Shown here piece by piece: positions 15,784 through 23,479 of a DNA stretch of 30,780 bases (positions within the stretch are counted from its first letter, which is position 1; each line of letters begins with the position of its first letter). This DNA is from an uncultured Collinsella sp. (GTDB lineage Bacteria > Actinomycetota > Coriobacteriia > Coriobacteriales > Coriobacteriaceae): NCBI GenBank assembly GCA_902489955.1, contig CABUBY010000007.1, positions 1 through 30,780 on the forward strand. Reading direction: 5' to 3'. Position numbers and translations under genes: made by a program. Below the pieces are notes generated by a model. The model searched no databases. It saw only the letters and a list, made by a program, of their open reading frames with translations, and was not told the origin of the DNA.

Positions 15784-15800
15784 TGTCTTGTTACAAGACA
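15784..15800. promoter_or_regulatory. 17-bp palindrome in the transporter leader
   Basis: TGTCTTGT-T-ACAAGACA has perfect 8-bp arms around one base. It lies downstream of the predicted start of transcription and 24 bp before the transporter ATG. It differs from the LacI-type sites. It could be the operator of a second regulator or a tight RNA hairpin near the ribosome binding site. Confidence 0.5.
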
Positions 15801-15823
15801 ATCGAGAAAAGAGAGGGAGCTCG

Positions 15824-17383
15824 ATGACTAATAAGATCGGAAAAAAGCGTAAGATCACATTCTGGACGCGCTTGGGCTTTGGTATGGGCGGTATGCTCAA
15901 TTCCGGTGCCCTGACCTTTACGCACAGCTACATGGTGCTGTTCCTGTCCACGGAGTGTGGCCTGTCCGCAGGCGAGGCTGCACTGATCAGCTCGTTTGCC
16001 ATCTATGTCAACGCCATTCTTTGCCCGCTGATGGGTTTTGTGGCCGATAACTTCTATGCCACCAAGATTGGCCGCATCTTTGGTCGTCGTCGTTTCTGGA
16101 TCTTGCTGGCCATCCCGATGATGATCGCCGAGCCGCTCATCTTCGTGGCTACGCCGTTTGGCTTCCCGTACTACTTTGTGCTGTACCTGATCTACAACGT
16201 CGCGTACACGTTCTGCACCGCCAACCTTTCGCCGCTTACCATCGAGATGACCGACGACTTTAAGGAGCGTACGTACCTCACCGGCTACAAGCATCTCTTT
16301 GGTAACGCCGCCGGCTTCCTGATGGCTGCACTCGTCGGCTTTGGCTTTGGCACCTTCGGCGAGACCAACCCGTTCAGCTACTTCATCATTGCTACGGTCA
16401 ACGCTTCGGTCATGGCAATCTCGCTGCTCTGCGTGTACCTGTCCACGTGGGAGCACACCCCCGAGGAGGTCGCTCAGGAGAAGATCGAGAGCGTCGGCGA
16501 GGGCATCAAGAAGTTCTTTATCGACGTTATCTCCACCTTCCGCAACAAGTCCTTCCGCAAGGTCCTGTATGCACAGGTCTCCACGAAGCTTGCTGCTGCC
16601 TGCTGGTCTGCGTGCCTGTCCTTCTTCATCGTCTACTGCCTGCAGATTCCTAAGTCCTACGAGTCCGTGATGGAGATGCCTGGCAAGGTCGTCGCTATCG
16701 TCTGCACCGCCATCTGGGTCGCCCTCATGGCCAAGAAGGGCTTCCACAAGTCTTGGTACCTGGCAAATGTCGGTTGCGCTGCGTGCATCATCGCCTTCAA
16801 CTACTTCGCCTTTGGTCAGATCAACGGCACCTCCACGGTCGCCATCGCCATGATCGCCTACCCCATCATCTTCGCCATCTGGAAGTTCTTCTACGTCGGC
16901 TTCCAGTACCTGCCCGATGTTCTGCTCAACTACATCCCCGATGTCGATGAGCTCATCACCCTGCGTCGTCGCGAGGGTATCTACAGCTCCGTTCAGCAGC
17001 TCTGCCAGCAGATCGCCCAGGCTATCGCCGTCAACGTATGGGCTATCGTCCTTGCTGCCTCCGGCTTCATTCAGACCGCCGGCAATAGCGACGCCGTGAC
17101 CCAGCCCGCTACCGTGCCTCTGTATATCTGCGGCTACATGATCATCGGCTGCGCCGGCTTCTTCCTGCTTGCAGCCGTCCTTGCCCGCGGCATCAAGATC
17201 GACAAGGAGCAGTGCGACGTCCTTTGCGACGAGATTCACCGAGTCAAGGAGGGTGGCAAGATGGCCGACGTCAAGCCCGAGGTCAAGGCGCTTTGCGAGG
17301 AGCTCTCCGGCTTTAAGTACGAGGACTGCTTTGCCCACAACAACGTTGGCTTCCAGGACGGTAGCGTAACTCCCGCCGAGTAA
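15824..17383 (+). CDS. GPH/MFS-type sugar:cation symporter, predicted uronate or oligogalacturonide importer
   Basis: Integral membrane protein of 519 aa with about 12 predicted helices, of the glycoside-pentoside-hexuronide symporter type. Visible features: the N-terminal TRLGFGMGGMLNSGALTF segment, the DNFYATKIGRIFGRRRFWILLAIP loop between helices 2-3 and 4 with the family's basic Gly-Arg-Arg-Arg pattern, a cytoplasmic linker around residues 215-245, and an acidic, Cys-containing C-terminal tail of about 60 residues (LCDEIHRVKEGGKM onward). The ATG at 15824 follows GAGGGAG; a longer frame back to 15746 crosses the leader palindrome. Its own operator-controlled promoter and the flanking pectin enzymes point to galacturonate, oligogalacturonides or rhamnogalacturonan fragments as substrate, by inference only. 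Confidence 0.88.
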   Translation: MTNKIGKKRKITFWTRLGFGMGGMLNSGALTFTHSYMVLFLSTECGLSAGEAALISSFAIYVNAILCPLMGFVADNFYATKIGRIFGRRRFWILLAIPMMIAEPLIFVATPFGFPYYFVLYLIYNVAYTFCTANLSPLTIEMTDDFKERTYLTGYKHLFGNAAGFLMAALVGFGFGTFGETNPFSYFIIATVNASVMAISLLCVYLSTWEHTPEEVAQEKIESVGEGIKKFFIDVISTFRNKSFRKVLYAQVSTKLAAACWSACLSFFIVYCLQIPKSYESVMEMPGKVVAIVCTAIWVALMAKKGFHKSWYLANVGCAACIIAFNYFAFGQINGTSTVAIAMIAYPIIFAIWKFFYVGFQYLPDVLLNYIPDVDELITLRRREGIYSSVQQLCQQIAQAIAVNVWAIVLAASGFIQTAGNSDAVTQPATVPLYICGYMIIGCAGFFLLAAVLARGIKIDKEQCDVLCDEIHRVKEGGKMADVKPEVKALCEELSGFKYEDCFAHNNVGFQDGSVTPAE

Positions 17384-17407
17384 GGCCGACATATCGTCCA
17401 AATCACA

Positions 17408-17450
17408 GGGCCGTGCCACCGGAATTCCGCCGGCAGGCACGGCCCTTTTT
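17408..17450 (+). terminator. Terminator after the transporter
   Basis: GGGCCGTGCC / GGCACGGCCC (17408-17417 with 17436-17445), 18-nt interior that can fold further, then TTTTT. Because no operator or clear promoter precedes the next gene, some read-through seems likely. Confidence 0.9.
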
Positions 17451-17498
17451 CAACAGCGTACAATTTGCCTTTAGAGCATCTTTTTGAGGGAGAAACCC

Positions 17499-19094
17499 AT
17501 GGAGACGAACGTTATCTGGCGCAACGCCCGCGCGGCCGTGATCGAGCTTGACGACGGCGGTTACTTTACCTGCGCCGATACGTGGGAGATCTTTGTCAAC
17601 GACGAGCCCGCCGGTACCACGAATACGGTCGAGACCTATGTCGACGGCCTGACCCCCGGCAAGCGCAACCTGGTTCGTTTTGTTTGTGGCGAGCGTGAGC
17701 TGAGCGTAGGTGTCACCACGCCGGCTGAGCCCTTTACCATCAACGTTCGCGACTGTGGCGCCAAGGGCGATGCCGAGCATGATGACACCACCAACATCCA
17801 GGCTGCCATCATGGCCTGTCCCAAGGACGGGCGCGTGCTGATTCCCGCCGGTAGCTATCGTATCAAGTCCCTCTTCCTTAAGAGCAATATCAACATCGAG
17901 CTCGTCGACGGGGCAGTGCTGCTGGCCCGCCACGATCGTGCCGCGCTTGCCTACATTCCGGGCACGGTCACGGGCAACGAGGGCGCCGGTTATGCCGGTA
18001 CCGATATGCTGCCCCTGGGCCGCTGGGAGGGGGAGAGCTTCTCGACCTACTGTTCTACCTTTACGGGTCTGGGCGTGCACGACGTGTGCATCTATGGTCG
18101 CGGCGCGATTGACGGTCAGACCGATTTTGCCGAGGACAACTGGTGGAACAAGGACTTTAAGAACATCTTCCGTCCCGAGGAGGGCCGCGAGGTCGCCCGT
18201 CCGCGCATGATCTTCCTGTCCGAGTGCCAAAACGTGAGCCTTGCCGGCTTTACCGTGCGCAACAGCCCGGCGTGGAATATCCATCCCGTCCTGTGCGAGC
18301 ATGTCGACGCGCTTTGCCTGTCGATCGAGGGTCCCAAGAACTCCCACAACACCGACGGTTTCGATCCCGAGAGCTGCGGCTTTGTCCGCATCCTTGGCTG
18401 TCAGTTCTCGGTGGGCGATGACTGCATCGCCATCAAGAGCGGCAAGCTGGGCATTGAGCCCGAGCTTCGTCCCGCTACGCACGACGTGCTGATCTCTCAC
18501 TGCTACATGCACGATGGTCACGGCGCCGTGGTCCTGGGTTCAGAGGCCGCCGGCGGCATCAAGGACCTTACCGTGAGCAAGTGCCTCTTTGAGCGCACCG
18601 ACCGCGGCCTGCGCGTCAAGACCCGCCGCGGGCGCGGCAAGGATGCCGTCAACGAGGGCATTATCTTTGAGCACATTCGCATGGACGAGGTGCTCACGCC
18701 CTTCGTGGTCAACTCCTTCTACTTCTGTGACAAGGATGGCAAGACCGATTACGTGCAGTCTCGCGAGGCGCTGCCTGTCGACGACCGCACGCCCGGCTTT
18801 GGTGCCACGACGTTTTGCGATATCGAGGCCACCAACTGCCATGCTGCCGCGGCCTATATCACGGGTCTGCCCGAGAGCAAAGTAACGCGTCTGACGTTCC
18901 AGGATGTCCACGTGACCTTCGCGCCGGATGCCGAGCCCTTTGTTCCGGCCATGGCCTGTGGCGTTGAGCCCATGGTGCGTCAGGGCATCATCGCGCAAAA
19001 CGTCAAGGTACTCGACCTGCAAAATGTGGTGATCGAGGGCCAGGACGGCGAGGAACTGCAGCTCCAGAACGTCGACAAGGTTATCCGTGCGTAG
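17499..19094 (+). CDS. GH28 polygalacturonase without signal peptide
   Basis: Glycoside hydrolase family 28 enzyme that cleaves alpha-1,4-galacturonosyl bonds by inversion, 531 aa. An N-terminal fibronectin-III-like domain (residues about 1-80) precedes the right-handed beta-helix. All four catalytic/substrate motifs are present: NTDGFDP (N284-D286), GDDCIAIKSG (D307, D308), DGHGAVVLGSE (H341) and RGLRVKTRRGRG (R372, K374). No signal peptide is seen, so it should act in the cytoplasm, most likely as an exo-enzyme releasing galacturonate from imported oligomers. The ATG at 17499 follows GAGGGAG. It is flanked by terminators and has no LacI-type operator, so it probably depends on read-through from the transporter promoter. 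Confidence 0.94.
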   Translation: METNVIWRNARAAVIELDDGGYFTCADTWEIFVNDEPAGTTNTVETYVDGLTPGKRNLVRFVCGERELSVGVTTPAEPFTINVRDCGAKGDAEHDDTTNIQAAIMACPKDGRVLIPAGSYRIKSLFLKSNINIELVDGAVLLARHDRAALAYIPGTVTGNEGAGYAGTDMLPLGRWEGESFSTYCSTFTGLGVHDVCIYGRGAIDGQTDFAEDNWWNKDFKNIFRPEEGREVARPRMIFLSECQNVSLAGFTVRNSPAWNIHPVLCEHVDALCLSIEGPKNSHNTDGFDPESCGFVRILGCQFSVGDDCIAIKSGKLGIEPELRPATHDVLISHCYMHDGHGAVVLGSEAAGGIKDLTVSKCLFERTDRGLRVKTRRGRGKDAVNEGIIFEHIRMDEVLTPFVVNSFYFCDKDGKTDYVQSREALPVDDRTPGFGATTFCDIEATNCHAAAAYITGLPESKVTRLTFQDVHVTFAPDAEPFVPAMACGVEPMVRQGIIAQNVKVLDLQNVVIEGQDGEELQLQNVDKVIRA

Positions 19095-19132
19095 GCGTTT
19101 GCTCCTAAACAATTACATTCGGTATGTCGCGG

Positions 19133-19177
19133 CGCGCGATGGGCAGGGCCTTCCCGACCCATTGCGCGAACTTTTTA
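19133..19177 (+). terminator. Terminator after the polygalacturonase gene
   Basis: Imperfect long stem: CGCGCGATGGG (from 19133) pairs with CCCATTGCGCG (to 19168), with an inner GGG/CCC stem around CCTT, followed by AACTTTTTATAT. It lies 38 bp after the stop. Confidence 0.8.
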
Positions 19178-19193
19178 TATGCCGAAACTGCAA

Positions 19194-19208
19194 CGTAGAC
19201 GGTCTACG
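19194..19208. promoter_or_regulatory. 15-bp palindrome upstream of the pectinesterase fusion gene
   Basis: CGTAGAC-G-GTCTACG, perfect 7-bp arms around one base. It lies just before the GAAAGGA ribosome binding site (19211-19217). It does not match the LacI-type operator or the transporter leader palindrome. It may be a regulator site or a leader hairpin. Confidence 0.45.
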
Positions 19209-19228
19209 ACGAAAGGACGCGGTGACTG

Positions 19229-21394
19229 ATGATGAGTGAGAGACGATTTTTTGAGGTTTCGCTCGAGCGTGCGGGGACATATCACAGTATCTCTAAGGCC
19301 TTGGAGGCAATTGACGAATCCTGTCCGAATGACGGACGGCCGGTGACAATCCATATCGAGCCGGGTGAGTACCGCGAACGGGTCGAGATTCGTCGCTCGC
19401 ATGTGACGATTGAGGGAGAGACGGCCGACAGCGTGCGTATCGTTGGCGGCCTTGCGGCGCAGATGCCCTCGGAGGACGGCAGCGGCCAGGACGGAAAGCT
19501 CGGCACCTTCCGCACTTATACGGTGCTGGTCGATGCCGATGACGTGACGCTTGCAAACCTCACGATCGAAAACGATGCGGGCGATGGGCGCGAGGTCGGT
19601 CAGGCGATTGCCCTGTATGCTGATGGCGACCGTCTGGTTGTCGATGCCTGCTGCATTAAGGGACACCAAGACACGCTGTTTTTGGGTCCGCTGCCGCCGC
19701 ATGAGGCCAAACCGGGCGGGTTTATAGGACCCAAACAGTATGCGCCGCGCCGGGTGGGGCGCCAGTATTTTCGACGTTGCCGGATCGAGGGCGATGTCGA
19801 CTTTATCTTTGGCGGCGCGCGTGCCTACTTTGAGGGGTGCGAGATTCGCTCGCTCAACCGCGATATGGACGTGAACGGCTACGTGACGGCGGCGTCGACG
19901 CCCGAAGGCGAGCCGCACGGCTTTGTGTTCCACGGCTGTTCGTTTACAGCTCCGGATGGCGTGGCGCCGGATTCGGTCTACCTGGGTCGTCCTTGGCGCG
20001 AATGGGCGCAAACTGTGCTGATCGATTGCTGGCTGGGGCGACATATCAAGCGCGAAGGCTGGTGGGATTGGAATAAGCCGGCGGCACACAACTGCGTGCA
20101 GTATGCTGGCGCGATTCTGCATGGGCCGGCGGGTGATACTACCGGCTGGGTACCGTGGGCGAATGAACTCGATGTGATGGCTGCCGCCGGGTACGCTCGC
20201 GAGCAGGTGCTTGCCGGTGTGGATGGCTGGGATCCCGAGGGCGGCGACGGTGATGCGGTTGAGACGGCTGAACTGTCTGCCAACGGTCGCACCGTGCACA
20301 TCGAGACGTACTGCGAAGACGAACCTGCGCTGCGTGCCCGGCTGAAGCGCGAGGGGCGTTCGGCTGCTTTTACGGGCAAGACTCCTGCAGATTTTGAGAC
20401 ATGGAAGATTGCGACCAGGACTCGTCTGTACGATGTTTTGGGCCTTTCGCTTATGGACCGCGTCCCGATTGAGATTCGTGAGCTCAGCCGCGTGCGGGTT
20501 GCCGGCGGCATCGTGCGCACTCATGCGATGCTGCAGGTGGAGCGCGACGTTTGGATGCCGTTCTACCTGCTCGAGCCGCAGTCGCCTAAGCTCGATGCGC
20601 GCGGCCGCAAGTGTTGCTATATCTGCCCGCATGGCCATCAGGGAGCAGGCGCCGCAAGTGTTGCGGGCGTGACGGGCGTGCCGGCGGTCGATGATGCCGT
20701 GCGTAAGTTCAATTACGACTACGGTCTACGTTTGGCGCGTATGGGTTACGTGACCGTCTGCCCCGACGCACGCGGTTGGGGATACCGTCGTGACTGGAAG
20801 GGTCAGGGCGATGACGAGAACAGTTACTTGCGAGGGACGTGCCTAAACCAGGCACGTATGGCCGAGCCACTGGGTCTTACGGTCGCGGGCCTCAACGTCT
20901 GGGACAACATGCGTCTGATCGATTACCTAGAGGCGCGCGGCGACATTGCCATGGACGACCTGGGCTGTTTTGGCTTTTCGGGCGGCGGATACATGACGCT
21001 GTATCTGGCGGCGCTCGACCCACGCGTATGTAAGACGTTTGTCTCGGGCTACCTGTACGGTGTCGATGATTCGCTGCTGCACCTCAACGGCAATTGCAGC
21101 TGCAACTACACACCCGGACTTTGGCGCTTGCTCGACATGGGCGATATTGCCTCGCTTATTGCGCCGCGCCCGTTGTTAGTGCAGAGCTGCGAAGAAGATC
21201 ATCTGAACGGTTCGCGCGGGCTGAAAAATGTCGATGAACAGCTCGAGATCGTGCTCGATGCCTACAAGTTTCTGAGTCGCAGAGATGGCCTGCGGCACGA
21301 GGTGTGTCCGGGTGAACACCATCTGGGAGTGACACATCTTGTCGAGGATATCGAATGGCTCGATTCGCACGTTGCGAAATGCGACCGTGCATAG
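19229..21394 (+). CDS. Bifunctional pectin deesterase: CE8 pectin methylesterase fused to acetylesterase-type alpha/beta hydrolase
   Basis: A 721-aa two-domain protein without signal peptide. Residues about 6-330 are a CE8 pectin methylesterase beta-helix: GHQDTLF (Q147, D148), GDVDFIFGGA (D191) and YLGRPWREW (R254) carry the catalytic Gln, two Asp and Arg. Residues about 385-715 are an alpha/beta hydrolase of the acetyl xylan esterase / Abhydrolase_7 type: ICPHGHQGAG, a GFSGGG nucleophile elbow (S584), an Asp in SCEEDHLNG (D657) and GEHHLG (H697 or H698). Together they would strip methyl and acetyl esters from oligogalacturonides so that the polygalacturonase and UxaCBA can work. The ATG at 19229 follows GAAAGGA; ATG at 19232 is an equal alternative. 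Domain calls are strong; the acetyl-pectin specificity is inferred. Confidence 0.92.
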   Translation: MMSERRFFEVSLERAGTYHSISKALEAIDESCPNDGRPVTIHIEPGEYRERVEIRRSHVTIEGETADSVRIVGGLAAQMPSEDGSGQDGKLGTFRTYTVLVDADDVTLANLTIENDAGDGREVGQAIALYADGDRLVVDACCIKGHQDTLFLGPLPPHEAKPGGFIGPKQYAPRRVGRQYFRRCRIEGDVDFIFGGARAYFEGCEIRSLNRDMDVNGYVTAASTPEGEPHGFVFHGCSFTAPDGVAPDSVYLGRPWREWAQTVLIDCWLGRHIKREGWWDWNKPAAHNCVQYAGAILHGPAGDTTGWVPWANELDVMAAAGYAREQVLAGVDGWDPEGGDGDAVETAELSANGRTVHIETYCEDEPALRARLKREGRSAAFTGKTPADFETWKIATRTRLYDVLGLSLMDRVPIEIRELSRVRVAGGIVRTHAMLQVERDVWMPFYLLEPQSPKLDARGRKCCYICPHGHQGAGAASVAGVTGVPAVDDAVRKFNYDYGLRLARMGYVTVCPDARGWGYRRDWKGQGDDENSYLRGTCLNQARMAEPLGLTVAGLNVWDNMRLIDYLEARGDIAMDDLGCFGFSGGGYMTLYLAALDPRVCKTFVSGYLYGVDDSLLHLNGNCSCNYTPGLWRLLDMGDIASLIAPRPLLVQSCEEDHLNGSRGLKNVDEQLEIVLDAYKFLSRRDGLRHEVCPGEHHLGVTHLVEDIEWLDSHVAKCDRA

Positions 21395-21463
21395 CCCCTC
21401 GGCATGCTGCAAATAAACGGTACGTACCTGTATGGCCGCCAATGGGCGGATGAGGAGAAGATT

Positions 21464-22132
21464 ATGGAAACGAAGAACTTGAGTGAATCGACCATTTGCT
21501 GCTTTGGCGATTCGACCACATGGGGGGATAACGGATGCGGCGCAGGCGGCAACGACATCTCTTGGACTTCGCATCTGGGCGCGTTGCTGGGAGGTGCAGT
21601 CGTCGAGAACTTTGGCATCAAGGGTTCGCGTATCGCCATCAAGGCCGACCGCAGCGATTCATTTGTCGAGCGCTTGGACGGCATCGACGATGCGGCCGAT
21701 GTCTATGTTGTCTTTGGCGGCGTTAACGACTTTAGCCGCAACGTGCCGCTTGGCGAGTTGGGCAGCACCGATGTGCATGAGTTCTATGGTGCGGTCGACT
21801 ATCTGATCCGAACCATCACGGCGCGCTCACCTCAGGCAAAGCTCGTGTTTATGACGCCATGCAAGACGAGTGGTAAGCACGAGAAGGATATCCCGGCAAG
21901 CGACGAGCTCAACCACCTGGGGTTGACGCAGGCCGCCTACGTGCGAGCGATGCTTGAAGTCTGCGACCGCTACTCCGTGCCGGTGATTGACCTGTATGCG
22001 CAAAGCGGCATCAGCCCGTTTTTGCCGGAGCACCGCGAGCTCTATATGCCGGACGGTCTGCATTACAGTCCTGCCGGCTATGAGCGCCTGGCGCATCGCA
22101 TCGCCGCGGGTCTCACCGCCGTTTGCCGCTAA
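21464..22132 (+). CDS. SGNH/GDSL hydrolase, predicted carbohydrate esterase
   Basis: A 222-aa SGNH-fold esterase with no signal peptide. The blocks are clear: CFGDSTTWG near the N-terminus (catalytic Ser), the Gly of FGIKGSR, FGGVNDF (block III Asn) and DGLHYSPAGYERLA (Asp and His of block V). I start it at 21464 (METKNLSEST) because GAGGAGAAGATT precedes that ATG; the longer frame from 21404 lacks a site and would add 20 residues. It is 69 bp behind the deesterase fusion and belongs to the same transcription unit. It most likely removes acetyl groups from pectin or rhamnogalacturonan pieces, by context; a lipase role is less likely here. Confidence 0.85.
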   Translation: METKNLSESTICCFGDSTTWGDNGCGAGGNDISWTSHLGALLGGAVVENFGIKGSRIAIKADRSDSFVERLDGIDDAADVYVVFGGVNDFSRNVPLGELGSTDVHEFYGAVDYLIRTITARSPQAKLVFMTPCKTSGKHEKDIPASDELNHLGLTQAAYVRAMLEVCDRYSVPVIDLYAQSGISPFLPEHRELYMPDGLHYSPAGYERLAHRIAAGLTAVCR

Positions 22133-22146
22133 AAGTCTGCCGTTTG

Positions 22147-22213
22147 CGGGGAATATAGGGTTAACGTTCACCCTATATTCCCCGTTCGCGTTACACTAGG
22201 GGTAACGTTCACC
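22147..22213 (+). promoter_or_regulatory. GH105 promoter with two LacI-type operators, one inside a 38-bp palindrome
   Basis: Operator copies GGTTAACGTTCACC (22159-22172, one mismatch) and GGGTAACGTTCACC (22200-22213, two mismatches) are 41 bp apart. The first is embedded in a much larger inverted repeat: GGGGAATATAGGGT (22148-22161) and ACCCTATATTCCCC (22170-22183) are perfect arms, and C22147/G22184 extends them. A promoter can be drawn with -35 TTCACC (22167-22172) and -10 TACACT (22192-22197, 19-bp spacer). The large palindrome lies 14 bp past the esterase stop and could also act as a hairpin at the end of the upstream message, although no T-tract follows. Confidence 0.8.
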
Positions 22214-22239
22214 TATCATTAACGTCAGAGGGGACAGCA

Positions 22240-23478
22240 ATGGGTTGCAATCAAATCCTGGACCGTTATATCGAGCAGTTGATCGAAACCTCTACGCCGC
22301 AGGCGCCGGCTTGGAATATCGAAAAGATTCGTGCCGGTAAGGAGAACACCTGGAACTATATCGACGGCTGCATGATCAAGGCGCTCATCGAACTGTACGA
22401 GATCACGGGCGAGCAGCGCTACCTGACCTTTGCCGACGACTATATCGATTTCTTTGTCCAGGACGACGGCACCATCAAGCATTACAACCCGCAGGAGTAC
22501 AACCTCGATAACGTCAATGCGGGCAAGACCCTCTACAAGCTCTATGACCTGGTGGGCAAGCCCAAGTATCGCGCCGCCATGGATACCATCTATCGTCAGC
22601 TCGAAACCCAGCCGCGTACCAAAGAGGGCGTGTTTTGGCACAAGGCCGTCTATCCCAACCAGATCTGGCTCGACGGCATGTATATGGCGCAGCCGTTCTA
22701 CATGCAGTATGAGCTGAGCTTCCACAACCGTCGTGCCTGCTCGGACAGCTTCCATATGTTCCAGGTTGTGCATGACCTGATGCGCAACCCCCTCAACGGT
22801 CTGTACTATCACGCTTACGACGCGAGCCGCAAACAGTTCTGGTGCGACCCGGTCACCGGCCTTTCGGCTAACTTCTGGCTGCGCGCCGAGGGCTGGTTTG
22901 CCATGGCGCTCATCGACACCTGGGAGCTTATGCCGCCTTCGATGTCGGCCGAGAAGGACGAGATCCGCAAGATGTTCCACGATCTGATCGACGCCATGCT
23001 GCCGTATCAGGACGAGAAGACCGGCATGTGGCACCAGGTCATCAACCTGCCCAATATCGCCCCCAACTACCTGGAGGAGTCGGGCAGCGCCATCTTTGCC
23101 AACGCCATCATGAAGGGCGTGCGTCTGGGCGTGCTGGGCGAGCGTTACTACCAGTACGGCCGTCGCGCCTTCGACGGCATCTGCGAGACCTGCCTGTCCG
23201 AGTATGACGGGCAGCTGGCGCTCGACAACATCTGCCTGGTTGCGGGCCTGGGCAACACCGCGCACCGCGAGGGCACGTTTGATTACTACATGAGCGAGCC
23301 CGTGGTCAAAAATGATGCAAAGGGTGTGGCGCCGCTGGTGCTTGCCTATATCGAGACCATGCATCACGACAAGCTGGCCGGTAAGCGCGATCCGCTCGCC
23401 CCCTCGGGCGTGTGCTCCATCGAGGACCCGTTTGGCGGATACACCCCGGGCATCAACGCTCATAAGGGATGTGAATAA
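22240..23478 (+). CDS. GH105 unsaturated rhamnogalacturonyl/uronyl hydrolase
   Basis: Cytoplasmic (alpha/alpha)6-barrel hydrolase of family GH105 (YteR/RhiN type), 412 aa, that removes 4,5-unsaturated galacturonate from the non-reducing end of oligosaccharides made by pectin or rhamnogalacturonan lyases. Catalytic Asp candidates match YteR: D90 in NLDNVNAGK and D145 in WLDGMYMAQPF. Other family segments are LRAEGWFAMALIDT and NYLEESGSAIFANAI. No signal peptide. AGAGGGG precedes the ATG. It has its own paired-operator promoter and is followed with no gap by the TIM-barrel gene. Lyase products must come from outside, since no lyase is in the window. Confidence 0.92.
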   Translation: MGCNQILDRYIEQLIETSTPQAPAWNIEKIRAGKENTWNYIDGCMIKALIELYEITGEQRYLTFADDYIDFFVQDDGTIKHYNPQEYNLDNVNAGKTLYKLYDLVGKPKYRAAMDTIYRQLETQPRTKEGVFWHKAVYPNQIWLDGMYMAQPFYMQYELSFHNRRACSDSFHMFQVVHDLMRNPLNGLYYHAYDASRKQFWCDPVTGLSANFWLRAEGWFAMALIDTWELMPPSMSAEKDEIRKMFHDLIDAMLPYQDEKTGMWHQVINLPNIAPNYLEESGSAIFANAIMKGVRLGVLGERYYQYGRRAFDGICETCLSEYDGQLALDNICLVAGLGNTAHREGTFDYYMSEPVVKNDAKGVAPLVLAYIETMHHDKLAGKRDPLAPSGVCSIEDPFGGYTPGINAHKGCE

Positions 23479-23479
23479 C

